Assembly: GCF_028583725.1 (NCBI RefSeq)
Contig: NZ_CP110680.1
Span: forward strand, 434,001-498,000
Reading direction: 5' to 3'
Origin: Cellulomonas fimi
Lineage (GTDB): Bacteria > Actinomycetota > Actinomycetes > Actinomycetales > Cellulomonadaceae
Length of the DNA stretch: 64,000 bases
The translations under genes and the position numbers were made by a program. The number at the start of each line of letters is the position of its first letter. The stretch's first letter is position 1. A model generated the notes under the pieces. The model was not told the DNA's origin and made no database searches. It was given only the letters and a program-made list of their open reading frames with translations. This document shows, piece by piece, positions 25,625 to 33,156 of the stretch.

Positions 25625-27508
25625 ATGCACGAGGACGAGCTGGTCTCCCCCATCCGCAAGGGTGCGCACGACATCGCGCTCGACCGCGAGCGCATGCGGC
25701 GTCGACGCGTGTACCGGCTCGCGGCCGTCGTGCTGGCGGCCGAGGCGTACGTGATCGTGAGTGCGCTGCTCGGCCGGAGCCCGCTCCCGGCCCTGCCGGA
25801 GGTCGACCCGCTGATCCTCGTCCCCGTGCTGTTCTTCGCCGCGCTGCTCGTGCTGCTCGTCGGCACGCAGGTCGGCTCGGCGCGCTCGCCGCACCTCACG
25901 TACCGCCCCGAGCAGGTTGACGTGCGCCTGGACGACGTCATCGGGATCGACCCGGTGAAGGAGGACGTGCGCCGCTCGATCGACCTGTTCCAGACGCACC
26001 GGCGGTTCGCCGACCAGATGGGCGGCACGCCGCGCCGCGGCCTGCTCTTCGAGGGGCTGCCGGGCACGGGCAAGACGATGACCGCGAAGGCGATGGCCGC
26101 CGAGGCCGGCGTGCCGTTCCTGTTCGTGTCCGCGACGTCGTTCCAGTCGATGTACTACGGCGCGACCGCGCGCAAGATCCGCGCGTACTTCCGGGCGCTG
26201 CGGCGGGCGGCGCGCACCGAGGGCGGCGCGATCGGGTTCATCGAGGAGATCGACGCGATCGCGATGCGTCGCGGCGGCCTGCTCGCGTCGTCGTCGCGCA
26301 CGGTCGTCGGGGCGGCGACGGCGGGGACGCCCGGAGTCGTCACGAACGCCGCGATCAGCGAGGGCACGGGTGGCGTCGTCAACGAGCTGCTCGTGCAGAT
26401 GCAGTCGTTCGACGAGCCGACGGGCGGCGACAAGGTCTACAACCGGCTGGTCGCCGCGGTGAACCTGTTCCTGCCGGCGACGCGTCAGATCCGCCAGCGT
26501 CGTCCCGGACGCGCCCCGATCCTGCTCATCGCGGCGACGAACCGCGCCGACTCGCTCGACCCCGCGCTGCTGCGCCCGGGTCGGTTCGACCGCCGGCTCA
26601 CGTTCTCCGCGCCGGACGCGCACGGCCGCCGCGCGCTCGTCGACCACTTCCTGGCCCGCCGCGCGCACGACGCCGAGCTCGACGACCCCGTCGCCCGGGA
26701 CCGTGTCGCGGCGTCGACGAACGGCTGGACACCCGTGATGATCGAGCACCTGCTCGACGAGGCGCTGGTCAACGCGCTGCGCCGCGGCTCGCTCACGATG
26801 TCGTTCCAGGACGTCGAGACGGCCCGCATCACCGAGATGGTCGGCATCGGCCAGCCCGTCCGCTACACGCGCGCCGAGCAGGAGCTCATCGCGACGCACG
26901 AGGCGGGCCACGCCGTGACGGCGTGGCTGGTCGCCCCGAACCGGTCGCTCGAGGTCCTCACGATCATCCGTCGCGGCGAGGCGCTCGGGCTGCTCGCGCA
27001 CGGCGACTGCGAGGAGGTCTGGACGCGGTCGCAGGGCGACCTGCGCGCGCTCGTGCAGATCGCGATGGGCGGCTGGGTCGCGGAGGAGCTGTTCTTCGGC
27101 CAGACGACGACCGGCCCGGCCAGCGACCTGGCGGCGGCGACGCGGACCGCGGCGCAGATGGTCGGGGCGGCGGGCATGACGGGGTCGCTCGTGTCGTTCC
27201 TCGCGACGGAGAAGCCGCTGGTCGACGCGGTGGTGAGCGACGAGCGCGCCCGCGAGCAGCTCGAGCAGGTGCTGGAGGACGCGCGCGCGACCGTCCGGCG
27301 GCTGCTCTCCCGGCACCGGTACCTGGTCGAGGCGCTGCGTGACGCGCTGCTGGAGAGGCACGAGCTGCTGGGTCGGGAGATCACGGACGTGCTGGTCGCC
27401 GCGCACGAGGCCGCGACGCGCGGCGCCGACGCGGTGGTCCCGCAGCTCGCCGACGAGCCCTCCCGCCCGACTCCCGCCGCCGTGCCGCTGGGCGGTCCGA
27501 CCGCCTGA
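25625..27508 (+). CDS. Divergent FtsH-like membrane AAA protease
   Basis: The protein has 627 residues from ATG 25625 with GGAAGGCGG upstream. Two membrane helices (about 30-50 and 58-78) precede the AAA domain: Walker A GLPGTGKT (about 144-151), a Walker B-like GFIEEID where the usual first acidic residue is Asp, and a second region of homology with NRADSLDPALLRPGRFDRR. The M41 zinc motif HEAGH is at 425-429, and TTGPASDL supplies the third ligand. An insertion of about 45 residues lies between Walker B and the arginine-finger strand. It should degrade membrane or misfolded proteins but is a paralogue, not the housekeeping FtsH. Confidence 0.85.
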   Translation: MHEDELVSPIRKGAHDIALDRERMRRRRVYRLAAVVLAAEAYVIVSALLGRSPLPALPEVDPLILVPVLFFAALLVLLVGTQVGSARSPHLTYRPEQVDVRLDDVIGIDPVKEDVRRSIDLFQTHRRFADQMGGTPRRGLLFEGLPGTGKTMTAKAMAAEAGVPFLFVSATSFQSMYYGATARKIRAYFRALRRAARTEGGAIGFIEEIDAIAMRRGGLLASSSRTVVGAATAGTPGVVTNAAISEGTGGVVNELLVQMQSFDEPTGGDKVYNRLVAAVNLFLPATRQIRQRRPGRAPILLIAATNRADSLDPALLRPGRFDRRLTFSAPDAHGRRALVDHFLARRAHDAELDDPVARDRVAASTNGWTPVMIEHLLDEALVNALRRGSLTMSFQDVETARITEMVGIGQPVRYTRAEQELIATHEAGHAVTAWLVAPNRSLEVLTIIRRGEALGLLAHGDCEEVWTRSQGDLRALVQIAMGGWVAEELFFGQTTTGPASDLAAATRTAAQMVGAAGMTGSLVSFLATEKPLVDAVVSDERAREQLEQVLEDARATVRRLLSRHRYLVEALRDALLERHELLGREITDVLVAAHEAATRGADAVVPQLADEPSRPTPAAVPLGGPTA

Positions 27509-27615
27509 CGTGCGGCCCGGTTCCGTCGGCTCCGTCAGCGGAAGGCGGAGGGCGCGCGCGGTCGACGGTGGTGCGGCGCGGCGGGTGGCCGCCGATCGCG
27601 TTAGCGTGCGTGACC

Positions 27616-28548
27616 GTGCCCGAGGGTCATACCGTCCACCGCATCGCCCGCCAGCTCGCCGCCGACTTCGCCGGTTACCGGCTCGCGGTGTCCTCCCCGC
27701 AGGGCCGCTTCGCTGCCGGTGCCGCACGCCTCGACGGGCGGGTCCTGACCGAGGTGGCCGCGGTCGGCAAGCAGCTCTTCGCGACGTTCGAGGGCGGCGA
27801 CGTGCTGCGCGTGCACCTCGGGCTGTACGGCGCGTGGGACTTCTACGGCGACATCTCGCCGATCGTCGACGGCCAGGACGCACGCGGGTCGATGGGCGCA
27901 CCCCGGCTGCGGCGGGCGGTGCGGATGGGCGAGGACGAGCGCGAGTCGCCCGCCGCCGAGGGTGGGCTCGTCGCGACGTTCCCGCCCGACCCGGTCGGCG
28001 CGGTGCGCGTGCGGCTGGCGACCGAGAGGTCCGTCGCCGACCTCCGGGGGCCGTCCGCGTGCGAGGTGCTCGACCCGTCGCAGGCGCAGGCCGTCGTCGA
28101 CCGTCTCGGCCCCGACCCGGCGTCGACCGACGACCTCGACGCGGCGGGGGACGTCGTCGTCGAGCGGATCACGTCGCGCGGCGTCGCGGTCGGGCAGCTC
28201 CTCATGGACCAGTCCGTCGTCGCGGGGATCGGCAACATCTACCGTGCCGAGCTGCTGTTCCGCGCGCGTCTCGACCCGCACACCCCGGGCCGGCGCGTCC
28301 CGCGGGACGTCGCCCGCGCGCTGTGGGACGACTGGGCGGTGCTGCTTCCCGACGGGATCCGCACCGGGGTCATGCTGACGCGCGAGGACCTCGACGACGC
28401 CGGCCGGGCCCGGGCGATCGCCGACCCGACCGAGCGGCACTGGGTGTACGGCCGCGCGGGCCTGCCGTGCCGGGTCTGCGGCACCCCGGTCGTCGTCGAG
28501 GAGATGGCGGGCCGCAAGCTCTACCTCTGCCCGGTCTGCCAGCGCTGA
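27616..28548 (+). CDS. Fpg/Nei-family DNA glycosylase (Nei2-like)
   Basis: The protein has 310 residues. GTG 27616 puts Pro2 and Glu3 at the N-terminus (PEGHTVHRIARQL), as required for the Schiff-base mechanism; PEGHT marks the Nei rather than the Fpg branch. The helix-two-turn-helix MDQSVVAGIGNIYRAELLF and a C-terminal zinc finger (CRVC then CPVC) are intact. It removes oxidised bases and cuts abasic sites. It is convergent with the DUF1684 gene. Confidence 0.93.
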   Translation: MPEGHTVHRIARQLAADFAGYRLAVSSPQGRFAAGAARLDGRVLTEVAAVGKQLFATFEGGDVLRVHLGLYGAWDFYGDISPIVDGQDARGSMGAPRLRRAVRMGEDERESPAAEGGLVATFPPDPVGAVRVRLATERSVADLRGPSACEVLDPSQAQAVVDRLGPDPASTDDLDAAGDVVVERITSRGVAVGQLLMDQSVVAGIGNIYRAELLFRARLDPHTPGRRVPRDVARALWDDWAVLLPDGIRTGVMLTREDLDDAGRARAIADPTERHWVYGRAGLPCRVCGTPVVVEEMAGRKLYLCPVCQR

Positions 28549-28564
28549 CGGGACGGAGCCGGCG

Positions 28565-29230
28565 TCAGTCCGTCGTCGGGTCGGGGAGGGGGAAGGTCCG
28601 CTCTCCGACGGGCAGGTCGACGGGGACGGTGTTCGCGCGCGTCGCGAGCGGGCACGCCCACGACGGGTCGTACGCGCACGACGGGTTGTAGGCGAAGTTC
28701 AGGTCGACGACCAGCAGGCCGTGCGAGGTGCCGAGGTCGGCGCCCTTGATGGTGTCGAGCACGTACCGCCCGCCGCCGAACGTCCCGCCCGGCTTCCCGC
28801 CGCTCGCGTCGCGGACGGGCACGAACAGCCCGCCGCCGTAGGACCGCAGAGCCCAGACGGCGAGGGACCCGACGTCGGGCAGGTCGACGACGCCGACACG
28901 CTCGAACGGGACGACACCGTCGGTGCCGGTGGTGACGTCGAGCCGCTGCGGCTCGGCCGGCCGGACCTCGACCTCGAACCGGTACGCGGCGTCGTAGCGC
29001 GCGACCTCGAGCCCGGCGAACGAGGCGCGCGTCGGGCCGTCGAGCGGGGACGCGGGGTGCTCGGCGAACAGCTCGTCACGCCGCTGCACCCACACGGCGT
29101 GCGCGGCGGGCGGGTCGTCGGCGGCGATCCGCCGCACGGCGGCGTACGTCTCGGCCACGCGGCGTCGCCAGTCGGCGACGGCGAGCGCGTCGGCGGCCCG
29201 GGCGGACGAGGTCAGCGGTCGGTGGGGCAC
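28565..29230 (-). CDS. DUF1684 protein
   Basis: The protein has 221 residues from GTG 29230. The N-terminal helix with WRRRVAETYAAVR and the C-terminal block GRYVLDTIKGADLG, FNFAYNPSCAY-like DLNFAYNPSCAYDPSWACP and PVGERTF match DUF1684, a family of unknown function often fused or adjacent to metabolic enzymes. A Cys pair in the NPSCAYDPSWACP segment is conserved. It is divergent from the LLM oxidoreductase. Confidence 0.8.
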   Translation of the reverse strand: MPHRPLTSSARAADALAVADWRRRVAETYAAVRRIAADDPPAAHAVWVQRRDELFAEHPASPLDGPTRASFAGLEVARYDAAYRFEVEVRPAEPQRLDVTTGTDGVVPFERVGVVDLPDVGSLAVWALRSYGGGLFVPVRDASGGKPGGTFGGGRYVLDTIKGADLGTSHGLLVVDLNFAYNPSCAYDPSWACPLATRANTVPVDLPVGERTFPLPDPTTD

Positions 29231-29353
29231 CCCTCCACCCTCGCACGCGCCCCCGACCCCCCGCCCGCGCAGTCGGCCCCTGACCGGCCCTCTCACCCAC
29301 CGCGCGCGGGCGCCGCGGCGCGCGGGCGGCGCGGCGCGTGTGAGGGTGGGGGC

Positions 29354-30298
29354 ATGGATCTGCGCATCTTCACCGAGCCCCAGCAGGGGGCCACGTACGA
29401 CGACCTGCTCGCGGTGGCGAAGGCCACCGAGGACCTGGGCTTCGACGCCTTCTTCCGGTCCGACCACTACCTGACGATGGGCGGCGACGGCCTGCCCGGA
29501 CCGACGGACGCGTGGACGACGCTCGCGGGGCTGGCGCGCGAGACGAGCCGCATCCGGCTGGGCACGCTCGTGTCGTCGGCGACGTTCCGCCACCCGGGGA
29601 TCCTCGCGATCCAGGTCGCGCAGGTGGACCAGATGTCGGGCGGCCGCGTCGAGCTGGGGCTGGGCACGGGGTGGTTCGCGCAGGAGCACGCGGCGTACGG
29701 GATCCCGTTCCCGGAGAAGCGGTTCGGCATCCTCGAGGAGCAGCTCGCGGTCGTCACCGGCCTGTGGGGCACGCCCGTGGGGGAGACGTTCGACCATGCG
29801 GGCGCCCACTACACGTTGACGGACTCCCCGGCGCTGCCGAAGCCCGTCCAGCAGTCGCCGCTCGACCCGTCGAAGGCCGGTGTGCCGGTGATCGTCGGCG
29901 GCAGCGGCCCGCGTCGCACGCCGGCGCTCGCGGCGCGGTACGCGGCGGAGTTCAACCTCGCGTTCCCGGCGTTCGACGAGGTCGAGGCGAAGCTCGCGAA
30001 CGTGGACCGTGCGCTGGAGGAGGCGGGCCGCGCAAAGGAGAGCCTGGTCCGCTCGGCGGCCCTCGTGCTGTGCGTCGGGTCGGACGAGGCGCAGATCGCA
30101 CGCCGCGCGCAGGCGATCGGCCGCGAGGTCGACGAGCTGCGGGAGCACGGGATCGCGGGCACGGTCGACGAGGTGGTTGACCGCCTGGGACGGCTGCGCG
30201 AGCAGGGCGTGTCGCGGGTGTACCTGCAGGTCCTGGACCTGCAGGACCTCGACCACCTGGACCTCGTCGCGCGCGAGGTGGTGCCGCGCCTGGGCTGA
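29354..30298 (+). CDS. LLM-class F420-dependent oxidoreductase
   Basis: The protein has 314 residues with ATG 29354. MDLRIFTEPQQ, FRSDHYL, RIRLGTLVSSATFRHPGIL and GRVELGLGTGWFAQEH are the luciferase-like TIM-barrel signatures of the F420-dependent group in Actinobacteria. The substrate is unknown. The 417-bp gap that follows separates it from the glucan synthase operon. Confidence 0.88.
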   Translation: MDLRIFTEPQQGATYDDLLAVAKATEDLGFDAFFRSDHYLTMGGDGLPGPTDAWTTLAGLARETSRIRLGTLVSSATFRHPGILAIQVAQVDQMSGGRVELGLGTGWFAQEHAAYGIPFPEKRFGILEEQLAVVTGLWGTPVGETFDHAGAHYTLTDSPALPKPVQQSPLDPSKAGVPVIVGGSGPRRTPALAARYAAEFNLAFPAFDEVEAKLANVDRALEEAGRAKESLVRSAALVLCVGSDEAQIARRAQAIGREVDELREHGIAGTVDEVVDRLGRLREQGVSRVYLQVLDLQDLDHLDLVAREVVPRLG

Positions 30299-30715
30299 CG
30301 AGCCCGATCGGGTGGGCCGGGTCCCCCGCAGGTGAAACCCGTTGCCCGGAGCGACGTCCCGCGTCTCGCGCCCTGAGACATGGGACCTCTCTCCGTGGAC
30401 GTCACACGGGTGGCCTGGGCCGACGCCGCCACGCATGGCCACCTGCCCGTTCGTCCTGCGCGTTCATCTCCGGTTCGCCCGATCCGACCCGAACTGTGAC
30501 CCGGCGCACACCGGGCGCGCGTGGACTAACCGGGCATACGTCCGTACGTTCGAAGACATCACGGGGCGGCGACGCCCGCCGGGAACCCACCCGACGCAAC
30601 CGGGTTCCTGCGGCGCCTCCCGCTTCTCGTGGGCCCGGCGCCAGCGTCGCCGTCGCAACGGAGGGTTCTGTCACGAGCCCTCCGCTCGACCGGACGACCA
30701 CCATGGGGGCGCTAC
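30299..30715 (+). promoter_or_regulatory. Long leader region of the glucan synthase operon
   Basis: No credible gene is present. The one clear structure is a hairpin, GGAACCC (30582-30588) with GGGTTCC (30602-30608), about 110 bp before the synthase start. I do not recognise a c-di-GMP or c-di-AMP riboswitch. The promoter is presumably here, but I cannot assign its boxes. Confidence 0.4.
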
Positions 30716-32428
30716 GTGGCCACAACTTTCGACAGGCTCGTGATCGAGCCGCGCAGGACCGAGTCCGAGCGGATCAGACCGACCCGCACACCCGAGAACA
30801 ACGAGGCCCAGAGCCCGTCGCTGCTGCTGCTCGTGCTGCTGGCGGCGACCGGCGTCATCGTCTACGCGGTCTTCCTGCTCAACCCGGCCAACCGGGGTGA
30901 CTGGCTGCCGTACGTGATGGTCATGCTCGCGGAGACGGTGCTCGTGGTCCACGCGCTGCTGGCGATGTGGACCGTGCTGTCCAGCGGGCACAACCCGCGC
31001 AACTTCGGGTTCCACCTCGCGCAGGACAGGCTGTACGACATCGCGGAGATCGTCCGCGACAAGACCGAGAAGCGTCCGCAGGACTGGCGGATGTACCTCC
31101 AGGAGTGGCCGATCAGCGTCGACGTCTTCATCACGACGTACGGCGAGGACCTGGACACCATCCGACGCACCGTCACGGCGGCCGTCGCCATGCAGGGCCG
31201 CCACGACACCTACGTGCTCGACGACGGCCGCAGCGACGAGGTCCGCGACCTCGCCGCCGAGCTCGGGGCCCGCTACGTGCGGCGCCTGTCGAGCAACGGC
31301 GCGAAGGCCGGCAACATCAACCACGCGCTGTCCCTGACCCGCGGCGACTTCTTCGTCGTGTTCGACGCGGACTTCGTGCCGAAGCCCGAGTTCCTGCACG
31401 AGACGGTGCCGTTCTTCGCGACGGACGACGTCGCGTTCGTGCAGACCCCGCAGACGTACGGCAACCTGCACACGATCATCTCCCGCGGCGCCGGCTACAT
31501 GCAGGCCGTGTTCTACAAGTTCGTCCAGCCGGGCCGGAACCGGTTCAACGCCGCGTTCTGCGTCGGCACCAACGTGATCTTCCGCCGCGCCGCGATCGAC
31601 TCCATCGGCGGCATCTACTCCGACTCGAAGTCGGAGGACGTGTGGACGTCGCTCATGCTCCACGAGAAGGGCTGGCGGACGATCTACATCCCCACGACCC
31701 TCGCCGTGGGTGACACGCCCGAGACCGTCGAGGCGTACACGAAGCAGCAGCTCCGCTGGGCGACCGGCGGCTTCGAGATCATGCTCACCCACAACCCGCT
31801 CTCCCGGAAGCGTCGCCTGACGATGGACCAGCGGCTCATGTACACGGTGACCGCGACGCACTACCTCACGGGGATCGCACCGCTGCTCCTGCTGCTCGTG
31901 CCGCCGCTGCAGATCTTCTTCGACCTCACCCCGATGAACCTGTCGATCACGCCCGGCCAGTGGGCGCTGTACTACGCCGGGTTCTACGTCATGCAGATCA
32001 TCCTGGCCTTCTACACGCTCGGCTCCTTCCGGTGGGAGGTGCTGCTGCTCGCGTCCGTGTCGTTCCCGATCTACACGAGGGCCCTGGTCAACGCGATCTT
32101 CCGCAAGGACCAGAAGTGGCACGTCACCGGCCAGAAGGGCGCCTATCGCTCGCCGTTCGCCTTCATGCAGCCGCAGGTCATGTTCTTCGTGTTCCTGCTG
32201 CTCACCACCGTCGTCGGCGTCTGGAAGGACCTCGGCAACGGCTACCTGAGCCTCGCGCTCGCCTGGAACGCGACGAACACGCTGATCCTCGGCGGTTTCG
32301 TCATCACCGCCTGGAAGGAGGGGCACGCCGGCCGTCTCGCGGCCCGCGCCGCCCGCGCCGACCAGGAGTCCACCCGTCGCAACGACGCGGCCGACCCGAA
32401 GCTCGCACTCACCGGAGGTGCCGCATGA
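30716..32428 (+). CDS. Processive GT2 glycosyltransferase (cellulose/curdlan-synthase-like)
   Basis: The protein has 570 residues from GTG 30716. Two N-terminal membrane helices (about 27-47 and 56-80) precede a cytoplasmic GT-A domain with TTYGED, the UDP-sugar DxD in VVFDADF (about 215-219), SEDVWTSL and the processivity motif QQLRW (about 344-348). At least four more helices follow, as in BcsA and curdlan synthase. There is no PilZ domain. The next two genes overlap it by 4 bp each: a membrane-fusion-like adaptor and a GH81 endo-beta-1,3-glucanase. The hydrolase suggests the product contains beta-1,3-glucosyl links. I infer a UDP-glucose-dependent exopolysaccharide synthase. Confidence 0.88.
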   Translation: MATTFDRLVIEPRRTESERIRPTRTPENNEAQSPSLLLLVLLAATGVIVYAVFLLNPANRGDWLPYVMVMLAETVLVVHALLAMWTVLSSGHNPRNFGFHLAQDRLYDIAEIVRDKTEKRPQDWRMYLQEWPISVDVFITTYGEDLDTIRRTVTAAVAMQGRHDTYVLDDGRSDEVRDLAAELGARYVRRLSSNGAKAGNINHALSLTRGDFFVVFDADFVPKPEFLHETVPFFATDDVAFVQTPQTYGNLHTIISRGAGYMQAVFYKFVQPGRNRFNAAFCVGTNVIFRRAAIDSIGGIYSDSKSEDVWTSLMLHEKGWRTIYIPTTLAVGDTPETVEAYTKQQLRWATGGFEIMLTHNPLSRKRRLTMDQRLMYTVTATHYLTGIAPLLLLLVPPLQIFFDLTPMNLSITPGQWALYYAGFYVMQIILAFYTLGSFRWEVLLLASVSFPIYTRALVNAIFRKDQKWHVTGQKGAYRSPFAFMQPQVMFFVFLLLTTVVGVWKDLGNGYLSLALAWNATNTLILGGFVITAWKEGHAGRLAARAARADQESTRRNDAADPKLALTGGAA

Positions 32429-33156
32429 CCTGGGCCAGCCGCATCCGACTCGTCGTCGGCGTGATCGTCGTCGCGATGATCGCCGCGCTCGCGACGTACC
32501 AGCTCAACGAGACCCGGGGGGTCGCGACGAGCGACTCCGCGCAGATCCTCGCCCGCACGTACAGCGTCGGGACCCCGTACTCGGGTCTCGTCGTCGACCA
32601 GAAGGTCGACGTGGGCGACACCGTGAAGACGGGCGACCCCCTGTTCGTCATCGACTCCGCGACCCTGCAGTACGACATCCGCAACGGCTTCGCCCGCCAG
32701 GCGACCGAGGCCACCCAGATCGACCCCGACGGCAAGCTCGTCATCCTCGCGACGGGCGACGGCACGGTCACCAAGGTCGGCTCCGAGCGCGGCACGTTCG
32801 TGCAGTCGGCGTCCGAGCTCGCCACCGTCCAGCGCGCCGGCACGCTCTACGTGCAGGCCGAGTACCGGCTGTCCGCCAAGGAGTACGCCCGCGTCCCGGA
32901 CGGCGCCGACGTGACCGTCGTGCTGCCCGACCAGCGGGAGATCGCCGCGACGGTCGAGCGGAACGACGTCGAGACCGTCGGCGGGCAGGCGCAGGCCGTC
33001 TTCACCATCACGGGCGACGAGCTCGTGGAGGGTGACGGTGACGGGCTCGTCTCGGCCGGCACCCCCGTGACCGCGGAGCTCCACCTCACGAACGACGGGG
33101 TGGTCACCCGCACCGCCGACTCCGTCAAGACCTACCTGAAGGGCCTCTTCGGATGA
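32425..33156 (+). CDS. Membrane-fusion (HlyD/biotin-lipoyl-like) adaptor of the glucan operon
   Basis: The protein has 243 residues. One N-terminal membrane helix (about 7-27) is followed by an external lipoyl-like beta domain (SGLVVDQKVDVGDTVKTGD), a second half GDGTVTKVGSERGTFVQ, and a beta-barrel region with DGADVTVVLPDQ. The long coiled-coil hairpin of classical HlyD is absent. ATGA overlaps join it to the genes on both sides. In Gram-negative mixed-linkage glucan and alginate systems a similar adaptor assists export. In a cell without an outer membrane it more likely guides the chain through the wall zone or holds the GH81 partner. Confidence 0.8.
   Translation: MTWASRIRLVVGVIVVAMIAALATYQLNETRGVATSDSAQILARTYSVGTPYSGLVVDQKVDVGDTVKTGDPLFVIDSATLQYDIRNGFARQATEATQIDPDGKLVILATGDGTVTKVGSERGTFVQSASELATVQRAGTLYVQAEYRLSAKEYARVPDGADVTVVLPDQREIAATVERNDVETVGGQAQAVFTITGDELVEGDGDGLVSAGTPVTAELHLTNDGVVTRTADSVKTYLKGLFG

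Noticed and set aside
30299..30715. c-di-GMP or c-di-AMP riboswitch ahead of the glucan synthase
   Set aside because: None of the conserved core blocks of GEMM-I, GEMM-II or ydaO RNAs can be found; only one isolated hairpin is visible.
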